Assembly (NCBI GenBank): GCA_046349935.1
Contig: JAXMBK010000005.1
Span: 620,001 to 684,000, forward strand
DNA length: 64,000 nucleotides
Origin: CAIXSC01 sp046349935
Lineage (GTDB): Bacteria > Planctomycetota > Planctomycetia > Pirellulales > Pirellulaceae
Direction of reading: 5' to 3'
Every line of letters begins with the position of its first letter. Positions within the stretch are counted from its first letter, which is position 1. The notes beneath the pieces are model-generated. The model had not been told where the DNA came from and did no database searches. It was given only the letters and a program-made list of their open reading frames with translations. Position numbers and translations under genes: made by a program. Of the stretch, positions 17,724 to 26,426 are shown piece after piece.

Positions 17724-19046
17724 TGGTCCCAGGGCCTGCGAGCATAAACGGGCAAGCTAGGCAGGCCGACGCGTTCGGTGTGCGTATGGTACACAGAGAC
17801 CATTGCGGATCGCGAGGCCTGACTTTGTGGGACGTGGACGTCTCGCCGCGGTTCGCCCTGGACGAGGTGGACGATAGGGATGAAGAAGGAACTTGAAGTC
17901 AGCAGATTGGGTTCGTATTTCGAGTCGCTTTCCGATCCTCGACACGAACGAAATCGCAAGCATCGGCTGTCGGATATTCTCGTGATCGCCGTTTGCGCTA
18001 CCTTTAGCGATTGCAAAGGACCGTTGGCCATTCATCGCTGGGATTGCATACGCGAAGAGTGGCTACGTCGCTTCCTGCCCTTGCCGAATGGCATCCCTTC
18101 GCGCGATTGCATTCGACGGATGTTGATTGCGATCAAGCCCGATGCGTTTCAAAAGAGTTTTGAAGCTTGGACTCGAGACATTATCGTCACGAATGAAACG
18201 GGGCTAAAACAACTCGTCGCGATCGACGGCAAATCCTGTCGCAGTTCGCACGATCGCTCGAAAGATCTGGGGCCGCTGCACATCGTGAGCGCATGGGCGA
18301 CCGAAGAAGGGCTTGCGTTGGGGCAAGTCGCCACGGATGACAAGAGCAATGAAATCACGGCTATACCGCAGCTTTTAAGCCAGTTATCGCTTCGGGACGC
18401 GATCGTGACCATCGACGCGATCGGTTGCCAGAAGAACATTGTCGAGCAAATCGACGAGGCCAAGGGAACCTACGTCATCGCCGTCAAGGAAAATCAGCCG
18501 ACGCTCGCGGCCGAAGTTCGCAAACTCATCTCCGAACAAATGGAAGGTGATCGCGAGGAATTGCTCGACCGCTCGTATGGCACGAGAGAAAAGGGACACG
18601 GTCGTATCGACGAACGAACCTATCGAATCATGAAGCTCCCCCAAAAAGGTTCGTTGCATAAAGAGTGACCTTCCTTGAAAGCGATCGGATATGCGACCCG
18701 TATCACTCACACTCCGGACGGCGACGAACAAGAAGATACTCGCTTCTACATATCGAACGCCTTTCTGTCGGCCCGGAGGTTCGCCGAAGCCGTGAGAGGA
18801 CATTGGGGAATTGAGTCGATGCATTGGGTGCTCGATGTCAACTTCCGTGAAGACGAAAACCCGACTGCGGAACGGTCGCTCGCAAACAATCTCAGTTGGC
18901 TCAGACGCTTCGCAATCGGACTCTTGAAGCGAGTCCAAGACGAACACAGCCTACGCGGCCGAATGCAAATGGCCGGTTGGAGCACCGACGTTTTGGAGAA
19001 AATCCAGTTGGGCCAATGACTTCGATGTGCGCAGGCCCTGGTACCA
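17724..19046 (+). mobile_element. ISAs1-family insertion sequence, inactivated
   Basis: The ends carry inverted repeats: left TGGTCCCAGGGCCTGCG (17724-17740), right (reverse complement of 19030-19046) TGGTACCAGGGCCTGCG, 16 of 17 identical. The element is about 1.32 kb, typical for ISAs1, and holds one transposase frame broken by an in-frame stop. No clean target duplication was found; only CCTTC is shared at the outer flanks. It sits between the membrane protein and the WD40 kinase. Confidence 0.8.
17880..19019 (+). pseudogene. ISAs1-family transposase with an in-frame TGA
   Basis: The frame from ATG 17880 to TAA/TGA at 19019 encodes an ISAs1 (DDE, H-repeat-associated) transposase: FESLSDPRHERNRKH at the N-terminus, first Asp in VAIDGKSCR, second Asp in IVTIDAIGCQ, and the C-terminal RGHWGIESMHWVLDVNF with the third acidic residue, then MQMAGWSTDVL. 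A TGA at 18666-18668 interrupts it, after LHKE and before PSLKAIGYA; family members have Trp there, so a TGG-to-TGA change is likely. There is no frameshift. The stop removes the part with the catalytic glutamate, so transposition should be lost. Confidence 0.85.
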
Positions 19047-19282
19047 GCCTTCGAAATGATCGCGTGGAAAACTCAGCGCGAAGCCTGCGTGGCGGCAAGG
19101 CAGATCCAGTCCGGGCACATCGCTTCCGTGAAAGGAAGGATTAGGCCTACGTGTTTCCAGCCTCGGAAATGGCGGCTTGAGTTTCGCCCTGGTATGCTTC
19201 CCCAGCCGGAATCGCCTGCTGAATCAGCGGTTGCGTTGGAAGTGCACCCTACCGTCCCGGAACTCGTTTTCGTTCAGTCTGT

Positions 19283-22200
19283 ATGTCCCACTCCACCGAT
19301 CGAAATCTCCTGGTCGGCATCCTAGCTCTTCAAATGGACTTCATCAGTCGCGACCAGCTTTTCGCGGCGATGCATGCCTGGATTCTGCAAAAAGATAGAC
19401 CGCTCGAACAGATCCTGCTCGACGACAAAGCCCTGACCGGCGATACGATGGCACTGCTGCAGGCGCTCGTGGCGAAGCACCTGGAACTCCACGGAAACGA
19501 TGCCCAGCAGAGTCTACAGTCGCTGAGTTCAATCGGCGATTTGCGGCGAGAGTTACAGTCACTCACTGACCCGGATTTGCAGGCCACGATGACGCATGTG
19601 GCAAGGCCGGCAGGATCAGTCGACGCCACCGTTGATCATCAAGCGACACGGATTGACGAGATCTGCGATCAGTTCGTCCAAGCCTGGCGAGAGGGTAAGC
19701 CGCCAAGGATCGAGGACTATCTGCAGCAGGCACCTACGAGCGCGCATGACGAACTGCTCGAGGCAATACTGCGAGAAGAGATTCAAATGCGACGAGCGGC
19801 CGGTGACTTCGTGCGCGCCGAAGACTACCACCCTCGGTTCCCACAGCATCGCGACATTATTGCGCGAGCATTCACGGCACCCAAGAGTAACCGCCGAGTC
19901 TCCAAGGTCGAGTACCGGTGGACCAGTGAGCATGGAGATTCCCGCTCAGTGTCTCGCTTCCGCGTGATCCGGCCACACGCCAAGGGCGGCCTGGGAGAAG
20001 TATTCCTGGCCCGCGATACGGAACTGAACCGCGAAGTAGCGTTGAAGGAGATTCAATCGCGCTATGTCGACAATCCGGAAAGTCGATCGCGATTCCTGCT
20101 GGAGGCAGAGGTCACCGGCGGCCTGGAGCATCCAGGCGTCGTACCGGTGTACGGCTTGGGCCAATACGCTGACGGAAGGCCCTTCTACGCGATGCGATTC
20201 ATCAAGGGGAATAGCCTCAAGGAGGCCATTGAGCAGTTCCACCGACAGTATGCGGGAGCGAAGGATCTTGCCACGGGTGAAGTGGGCGTCGAGTTCCGCA
20301 AACTGCTCGGGCGATTTATCGATGTGTGCGAAGCCATCGAATACGCCCACAGTCGCGGCGTTCTGCATCGAGATCTCAAGCCCGGCAACATCATGCTCGG
20401 TAAGTACGGTGAGACGCTGGTAGTGGATTGGGGCCTCGCCAAGGTTGTCGGTCGTTCCGAACACCACCAAGCCGCCGGCGAAACCACAATCGCGCCTGAG
20501 TCGGGAAGCGGTTCCGCCCCGACCCAGATGGGCTCAGCCGTGGGCACGCCGGCCTACATGAGCCCAGAGCAGGCGGCAGGCAATGTAGATGAGCTCGGTC
20601 CAGCGGCGGACGTGTACAGCCTGGGTGCAACGCTCTATTGCTTGCTCACCGGGCAAGCACCGTTTGCGGGCGACGATGCGCGGAATGTGCTGCAGATCTT
20701 GCAGAAAGTTGAGCGCGGCGAATTTCTGCGGCCACGCCAGTTAAGACCGCCAATCGCCGCGGCACTCGAAGCCATATGCTTGAAGGCGATGGCACTGCGG
20801 CCCGCCGAACGATACGCGACACCCAAGGCTTTAGCTGAGGATATTGAAAAGTGGTTGGCCGATGAACCGGTGTCTGTTTTCCGGGAGCCTGCGCTCGCAC
20901 GTCTAAGACGAATCATGAAGCGGCACCAGTTACTGGTTGCCAGTTCTGCGGCTGGCATGATTGTGGCGATGCTGGCGATGCTGGCGATATCGACTGTCGT
21001 GACTTCGGCAAATGAGCAATTGAGTACCGCGAATGCGAGCATCGCCGCCAAGAACCAGGAACTTGAGCAATCGAATAGGGAACTCGTCATCGCAAAGGAC
21101 GCTGAGACGGTTCAACGCCAGATTGCAGTCGAGAAAGAGGCCCGCGCACGCATGAATCACTACGTTGCGAGCATCCGTCTCGCACAGAATGCCTGGGCGT
21201 TAGGGCAAGTCGGGGAAATGAGTTACGCCCTAGACGAGGCACGAGGAGAAACCTCAGAGAGCGACCTTCGCCGATTCGAATGGAACTATCTGAAGAACCT
21301 GACTCAATCCGAACTTGTGACGATCGGAGGATTTGAAGGAACGGTCACGGGCGCGGCATTCAGCCCCGATGGTCGTCGCATTGCTCTCGGTAGTCACCAT
21401 CCTGCATCTGTGCAGCTCTGGTCTTGGTCGCAGAACAGATTTTCCATCCCCGACTCAGGCCCCGTGTGGTGCGTGGCCTTCAGCGGTGATGGCAAACTGA
21501 TCGCCGCGGGGCGTGGTGACAACTATGGGGGGACGACGATCGGCATCTGGGATGTCGACACTGGGAAGTTACGGGCGACGCTCGATGGCCATGAAGCCCT
21601 AGTGAAATGTCTGGTATTCGATTCCACAGGTAGTCGCATCGTGAGTGGTAGCAATGACCACCGCTTGAAAGTGTGGGATCTGGCCAGCGGCAAAGAACGA
21701 GGAAGCTTTGACAAGCATGCTGGTCGCGTCGCCAGTGTAGCCTTGAGTTCAGATGGCGTAACGGTCGTCAGCGCTGGTACGGATGGTCTGAAGTTGTGGA
21801 GTATCGAAACACTTCAGGAGATTCGGCCGCTAAAAGGGCATGATGGCGTCGCCTACGGGGTGGCCTTCAGCCCCGACGGAACGCAATTCGTCAGCGGCGG
21901 CGACGATGGACAGGTCAGGTTGTGGTCGACAGAGGACGGACGAGAGATCGCAGTGCTAAGCGCCCATCCGTCAAGTGTTCACGCCGTTTCGTGGAGTCTC
22001 GACGGCCGCCATATTGCCACCGGAGCAGCCGATTCAATTATTCGCATCTTGAATCCGAAGACGGGTCGCACCGAATGCGAATTCAAAGGTCACAAAGCGG
22101 CACGCGTGCGCAGCGTGGCCTTTCACGCCGATAGCCGACGATTGGTGAGTGCAGGCGACGACGGAACCGCCAGAATCTGGGACGTCGTCGAAGGTCCCTA

Positions 22201-23035
22201 CATCACAACGTTGCGGGGCCACTCAGATCAGGTCAGTGCCGTCGCGCTTAGTCCGAATGGCCAACTCGTTGCCAGTGCGAGCCAAGACAACACTGTGAAA
22301 ATCTGGGATCGTCCTAGCGGCGAAGTACTAGTTACTAACAAGGCCCACTCGAAGGAGGTCTACAGCGTCGCATTCAGCCCGGATGGTAAACAAATCGTCT
22401 CACGTACGATCGACGGCGACATACGAGTCTGGGAATTCGCGTCGGGAAAGGATGTTTTCTCAACTCGTGATTCAGGAGATCAGCCGGAAAGGGTGGCATT
22501 TAGTCACGACGGTAAGCGGATCGGATGTCACGCGTGGGAAAACGACAAGCTCGTTATTCATACATGGGATATACAGACGGGTCATCTGGAGACGGTGCCC
22601 GTCGAGGAATTCCATCCATTTCCACACGGTAATGGCGGTGTCGTGTCGCAAGATAATGCGGTCTCTCTTAGTCGCCAGCCGTTCTCTTCTCAAATCATTG
22701 TGGTTCGAACGGACTTGGCAAACACGCCGATCTTACAGCTACCTGCGGACAAGTCTCGGTACGGCGGGATCGCCATGAGCGCTGATGAACGGTGGGTTGC
22801 GGTCGGTAACGACGATGGAACGATCACTTTGTACGATGGTCGCCCGGAATCCGAGGCGGCTGAACGCTTAGCCGAGCGGGAGGCCGTGTGTGCTTTCCGG
22901 CATCATCGAGATAGAGTGGAAACGCGTGAACAGCTTGTTTCCGCAATTGAGAGCGACGAAACGATTAGCGACGAAGCGCGTCAAAAAGCTCTCTTGTGGG
23001 CCAGGACTCTTCCCTCTGCTGTTCGGGGTGGCTAG
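19283..23035 (+). CDS. Ser/Thr protein kinase with C-terminal WD40 repeats
   Basis: A 1250-aa planctomycete signalling protein. The N-terminal ~110 residues (LLVGILALQMDFISRDQL) are an all-helical module seen before many planctomycete kinases. The kinase domain at about 225-535 has HAKGGLGEVFLARD (P-loop), VALKEI (Lys), LHRDLKPGNIML (catalytic loop), DWGLAK in place of DFG, and MSPEQA. One transmembrane helix follows (~548-570), then a coiled-coil-like linker and roughly ten WD40 repeats (~665-1220), each of the VAFSPDG...IWD type, which should form beta-propellers outside the membrane. DWG replacing DFG occurs in related planctomycete kinases and keeps the metal-binding Asp. Substrates are unknown. 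Confidence 0.9.
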   Translation: MSHSTDRNLLVGILALQMDFISRDQLFAAMHAWILQKDRPLEQILLDDKALTGDTMALLQALVAKHLELHGNDAQQSLQSLSSIGDLRRELQSLTDPDLQATMTHVARPAGSVDATVDHQATRIDEICDQFVQAWREGKPPRIEDYLQQAPTSAHDELLEAILREEIQMRRAAGDFVRAEDYHPRFPQHRDIIARAFTAPKSNRRVSKVEYRWTSEHGDSRSVSRFRVIRPHAKGGLGEVFLARDTELNREVALKEIQSRYVDNPESRSRFLLEAEVTGGLEHPGVVPVYGLGQYADGRPFYAMRFIKGNSLKEAIEQFHRQYAGAKDLATGEVGVEFRKLLGRFIDVCEAIEYAHSRGVLHRDLKPGNIMLGKYGETLVVDWGLAKVVGRSEHHQAAGETTIAPESGSGSAPTQMGSAVGTPAYMSPEQAAGNVDELGPAADVYSLGATLYCLLTGQAPFAGDDARNVLQILQKVERGEFLRPRQLRPPIAAALEAICLKAMALRPAERYATPKALAEDIEKWLADEPVSVFREPALARLRRIMKRHQLLVASSAAGMIVAMLAMLAISTVVTSANEQLSTANASIAAKNQELEQSNRELVIAKDAETVQRQIAVEKEARARMNHYVASIRLAQNAWALGQVGEMSYALDEARGETSESDLRRFEWNYLKNLTQSELVTIGGFEGTVTGAAFSPDGRRIALGSHHPASVQLWSWSQNRFSIPDSGPVWCVAFSGDGKLIAAGRGDNYGGTTIGIWDVDTGKLRATLDGHEALVKCLVFDSTGSRIVSGSNDHRLKVWDLASGKERGSFDKHAGRVASVALSSDGVTVVSAGTDGLKLWSIETLQEIRPLKGHDGVAYGVAFSPDGTQFVSGGDDGQVRLWSTEDGREIAVLSAHPSSVHAVSWSLDGRHIATGAADSIIRILNPKTGRTECEFKGHKAARVRSVAFHADSRRLVSAGDDGTARIWDVVEGPYITTLRGHSDQVSAVALSPNGQLVASASQDNTVKIWDRPSGEVLVTNKAHSKEVYSVAFSPDGKQIVSRTIDGDIRVWEFASGKDVFSTRDSGDQPERVAFSHDGKRIGCHAWENDKLVIHTWDIQTGHLETVPVEEFHPFPHGNGGVVSQDNAVSLSRQPFSSQIIVVRTDLANTPILQLPADKSRYGGIAMSADERWVAVGNDDGTITLYDGRPESEAAERLAEREAVCAFRHHRDRVETREQLVSAIESDETISDEARQKALLWARTLPSAVRGG

Positions 23036-23564
23036 GACGGCGTGGTGCGACGAGATGCCCGTCAATCGCGATGGAGGCGGCGGTAAGGCAATTGGAAGCG
23101 GTCGACGGCCCCTTCGAGGCGTGATCGGTTACGCGACGGACGGTTATTGGCATCCCGATTCGCCTAAGTACTGGAATAGCCCACAAGTTTTGACGTAGGA
23201 TTGAAACCGCGACATGCCGTGTTGCTAGGGGCGCATCGGGAGTGAACGGGTGGACAGTTGTGCAAATGGAATGACCGGTGCCGAGACGTACGGGCTCCGG
23301 GGAATGATGCGGCTCACCCCGTTCTAACGCCGCCTTAGCCAGCCCCAACTTGGGGCTTCCTGTTGGCAAGTCAGGGCCACTTCCGGCCCTGCGTCTCGTG
23401 GTTCGCCGTTTCCGCGGCGCAGCGCCCCCGTTGCGCGCCTTCGGGGGACCGGGATGCCGACAGGCAGTCGACCAAGTGCGTATGTCGGCTGCGGAGCCAG
23501 CCGAATCTTCAAACCAAAGGAAGACCAATGAATTGATTGCGTAGCAAGACGAGGAACGACCAAG
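23036..23564. other. non-coding spacer with a cluster of four hairpins
   Basis: No supportable gene in 0.53 kb. Between 23341 and 23447 four short inverted repeats follow one another: AGCCCCAA/TTGGGGCT (23341-23357), AGGGCC/GGCCCT (23373-23390), CGCCG/CGGCG (23404-23419) and CCCCCG/CGGGGG (23425-23447). This could be a REP-type element or the leader of the two-gene unit that follows at 23565. Confidence 0.55.
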
Positions 23565-24755
23565 ATGGCCAACCCAATCTACTTTGATCCACGAACATTG
23601 CTGAAACAGCTCGCCATCCCGCTGGTACAGCGGCTCTTTGAGCAACGCGGCGAGTTGCTCGACCTGCCGTGGTCCGAGCTTCGCCAGAAGAAACAGACAG
23701 CGCCGATCTACGCCGCGTGGCAACGATTGCCCGAGGACCGACGGCGCGAAATCCAGATCGTGTTCCACGAGATCGCCGAAGCGGCGACGGAACTCGGCAT
23801 CGCCGCGTTCGCCCAAGAAGTGAAACACGCAGCGCCGGGGGACGTGTGGAAGTTCACCGCGTGCCGCAGCCGTTTGAACAAGGCGCTGTGGTTCTATCTG
23901 AGTTTCCCCGAACGATTCGAACGCGCCACGTTATTCGCGCGAGCCGATTCGCTGACCACGGGTCGATTTGCCATTCGCCGCGACGATTTGCCGCGAACGC
24001 CGCTCAACGTCACACCGGAAGTCTTGACGGCGCTGGGGGAGGCGCTGCGTGGTTTCTACTGGCCGACGCAGATGCGCGGCCACCATTGCCACGTCGAACA
24101 CCACCGCCGGCACGACGGGGACGACTATTTCTTCGCGTACCTCGACGATTGGCCTGACAAGCGTCTCGCCTTCGGCGACAACGGAAAGTTGCGCATCCAC
24201 TCGGCTCGATTCGCGTTTTCGGTCTTGTTCGTGTTTTCGCCGAGCGACGGCTCGCTCGAACTCGTGGCCAACGGCGGCGAGTCGATTCATTTCCCGCTGC
24301 AACAAGCGTTCTGCAGATCCGTCTTGGGAATCGACATCGCGCCAGCCAATCCCGAGCGCCCCGTCTACCGGCTGCAACAAGTACTCGATCCGGCCTTCAA
24401 CTATCCGACCGCCGCCGAGGATCGAATCTGCCGAGTGCAACTGAAGAGCATCCGCTGGAAGCCGGCGGGCGAGATCAAGCAGCTGCGTGCGACGGTCCAA
24501 GAATTCGAGTCGACGATCTGTCGCTCGGAGTGGCTGGAGCTCGTGCAGCGCTTTCTGGCTGGACTCGGTCTCGCGCCAACCCAAGCAGTCGTTGAAGGAG
24601 CGACCTTTCGCTTGACGCTGCTGCGCGGCGGGCGCTCGCGGGTCTTGGAATTCACGATCGCGCTCCCGAGCCGCTGTACGGTGCGGACAAAATCCGACGA
24701 ACTGTTGGCGATTGGAAAACGCTGTCTCGCTCAATGGGGGATGATCAATGCTTGA
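23565..24755 (+). CDS. protein of unknown function, first gene of a two-gene unit
   Basis: A 396-aa soluble protein I do not recognise. It opens with an Ala/Leu/Arg-rich helical region, then has a His-rich stretch near residue 170 (RGHHCHVEHHRRHDGDDYFF), beta-rich segments (KLRIHSARFAFSVLFVFS) and a C-terminal part with alternating strands (RVLEFTIALPSRCTVRT). No P-loop, nuclease or membrane motif is obvious. The compact HCHxEHH and DGDD cluster could bind a metal, but that is a guess. It overlaps the next gene by 8 bp, so the two products are probably made together. The real start could be ATG 23565 (chosen; AACGACCAAG precedes it, with only a weak ribosome site). Confidence 0.7.
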   Translation: MANPIYFDPRTLLKQLAIPLVQRLFEQRGELLDLPWSELRQKKQTAPIYAAWQRLPEDRRREIQIVFHEIAEAATELGIAAFAQEVKHAAPGDVWKFTACRSRLNKALWFYLSFPERFERATLFARADSLTTGRFAIRRDDLPRTPLNVTPEVLTALGEALRGFYWPTQMRGHHCHVEHHRRHDGDDYFFAYLDDWPDKRLAFGDNGKLRIHSARFAFSVLFVFSPSDGSLELVANGGESIHFPLQQAFCRSVLGIDIAPANPERPVYRLQQVLDPAFNYPTAAEDRICRVQLKSIRWKPAGEIKQLRATVQEFESTICRSEWLELVQRFLAGLGLAPTQAVVEGATFRLTLLRGGRSRVLEFTIALPSRCTVRTKSDELLAIGKRCLAQWGMINA

Positions 24756-25662
24756 CCCTATCGCTTGGCTCTGGTCGTTCGCGGAGGCCCGCGATCCAGT
24801 ATTCGAGGCGATGTCGATGTACGTCATGATTGGCGACGACTTCGACCGACTCGTGGCGTTGAACATCGTTGTTCGCACAGCGAATGCGGAATGCGTTTCC
24901 TGTCCCGCCTGCGGTCAGCATGGCGAGGAGGTGATCGCATTCGATTATCCCGATGGCGTCACACGCTACTACGTGCCGTGCCCGCTAGACTTTCGCGTCG
25001 AAGTCCACCCTAAGCTGCTTGAGCGGTGGACGATCCACTGGGATGCGCTCGCGCAAGCAACGGCGTCCGGTTTGGCGCTGCGTGGCATGTGCACGCCGCT
25101 GATCGCGAGTCGCCTGTGGCGACTCGGCCGGCTGAAATGGCAAGGGGCAACGCGCGACGTACTGCTGGCCCGCGGCCTCGCTTGGCCGGACGGCGATGCT
25201 ATCGCCCGGCAAATCGCCCACGCGACGCGGCCGATTGCCTTTGTCGGGGACGCCGTCCCGCCGACGGATGCCTGGGCAGGACGAGCGCCGCCGATCGTGC
25301 GTCTGTCGCAGGTAACATCCCTCGACCACGACGGGCCCCAAATCGACGGCGAGGCCGTCCTATCCGCGATCATCTTCGCCGACGATGCAAACCTGCCTGC
25401 TAAGCAGTGTGACCTGAATTCCGAGAACCTCGAACGCATCATCCGTCGGCAGATCAAGGCGGAGGCCAAGTCGCAACTCACGGACGACGTGATTGTCGCG
25501 GCGTATAAACAGGAAGGGTCGATTCGGAAAGCGGCGAAGTTCTTATCGGAGAGCACGGGACAATCCATCACGAAGGACAGAGTCCAAAGCGCACTTGAGC
25601 GCTGCGGCGGCGTCTCCCAAATGGCATCGCCACGGATCAAGCGGGCCTACAAACTGCAGTAG
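24748..25662 (+). CDS. putative zinc-ribbon/helix-turn-helix protein, second gene of a two-gene unit
   Basis: A 304-aa protein with no family I can name. Residues 49-78 hold cysteines spaced CVSCPAC...VPC, suggesting a partial zinc ribbon. The C-terminal 70 residues read DDVIVAAYKQEGSIRKAAKF then ITKDRVQSALER, the pattern of a helix-turn-helix that samples a sequence-reading helix. The middle has IAFVGDAVPP. DNA binding is likely from this layout, the role is unknown. Starts inside the end of the upstream gene (ATG 24748, stop of the partner at 24755). Confidence 0.68.
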   Translation: MLDPIAWLWSFAEARDPVFEAMSMYVMIGDDFDRLVALNIVVRTANAECVSCPACGQHGEEVIAFDYPDGVTRYYVPCPLDFRVEVHPKLLERWTIHWDALAQATASGLALRGMCTPLIASRLWRLGRLKWQGATRDVLLARGLAWPDGDAIARQIAHATRPIAFVGDAVPPTDAWAGRAPPIVRLSQVTSLDHDGPQIDGEAVLSAIIFADDANLPAKQCDLNSENLERIIRRQIKAEAKSQLTDDVIVAAYKQEGSIRKAAKFLSESTGQSITKDRVQSALERCGGVSQMASPRIKRAYKLQ

Positions 25663-25748
25663 AGCAGACAACGTGCTCACGGAATCTCGCAATCTCGACG
25701 CGGGCATTTTATGATTTCATTTGATAATCCCGTCGTCGAGTATTCCTC

Positions 25749-26324
25749 ATGCCCGATGTCACCCGCATCCTGTCACAGATCGAATCCGGTGATCCGTCGG
25801 CGGCAGAAAAGCTGTTGCCCTTGGTTTATGCCGAATTGCGGAACCTAGCTGCGGTCCGATTGGCTCAGGAGAAGCCCGGTCAGACGTTACAGGCGACGGC
25901 GTTGGTGCATGAGGCCTACCTGCGGTTGGTGGGGGAAGGGCAGTCGCAGCCAGCCTGGGAGAATCGCGGTCATTTCTTCGCGGCGGCCGCGCAGGCGATG
26001 CGGCGGATTCTGGTCGAGGCGGCTCGTCGTAAGAAGCGGCTCAAACGAGGTGGGGACCGGGTGCGTCAGGATTTATTGGCGGCGGAAGTCGCGGATCTGG
26101 AACCTCGCGAGGATTTGCTCGCCCTGGACGCCGCCCTGAAAAAGCTGGCGGCGACTGATCCGGGTGCCGCCAATTTGGTACAACTTCGCTACTTCGCAGG
26201 GCTTACGATCGCCGACGCCGCCCAGTTGCTGAAGATTCCACGGCGTTCCGCCGATCGCCGCTGGGCCTACGCTCGAGCGTGGCTTCATCGCGAGTTGCTC
26301 GGCTCCCAGGACGGCGAAAAGTAA
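25749..26324 (+). CDS. ECF-type RNA polymerase sigma factor (TIGR02999-like)
   Basis: A 191-aa sigma factor of the planctomycete/acidobacterial group with MPDVTRILSQIESGD, LLPLVYAELRNLAA, PGQTLQATALVHEAYLRLV (region 2) and LRYFAGLTIADAAQLLKIP followed by RSADRRWAYARAWL (region 4 HTH). It is followed 102 bp downstream, on the same strand, by a kinase gene, which repeats the pairing at 13.7-16.4 kb. An A/T-rich stretch just upstream (around 25710-25730) is the likely promoter region. Confidence 0.92.
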   Translation: MPDVTRILSQIESGDPSAAEKLLPLVYAELRNLAAVRLAQEKPGQTLQATALVHEAYLRLVGEGQSQPAWENRGHFFAAAAQAMRRILVEAARRKKRLKRGGDRVRQDLLAAEVADLEPREDLLALDAALKKLAATDPGAANLVQLRYFAGLTIADAAQLLKIPRRSADRRWAYARAWLHRELLGSQDGEK

Positions 26325-26426
26325 GATTCTGCAAAGATTTTTGGCGCAAGACGCTCCGCCACGGCGCATTGACCTCCGCCCAACGGGGACGCGGTGTTGA
26401 ACGACGAGTTTCGGAGGAGCATGGCC

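Noticed and set aside
22965..23828. Minus-strand open frame of 287 codons
   Set aside because: It overlaps the ends of two plus-strand genes with better coding character and shows Arg/Pro-rich shadow composition.
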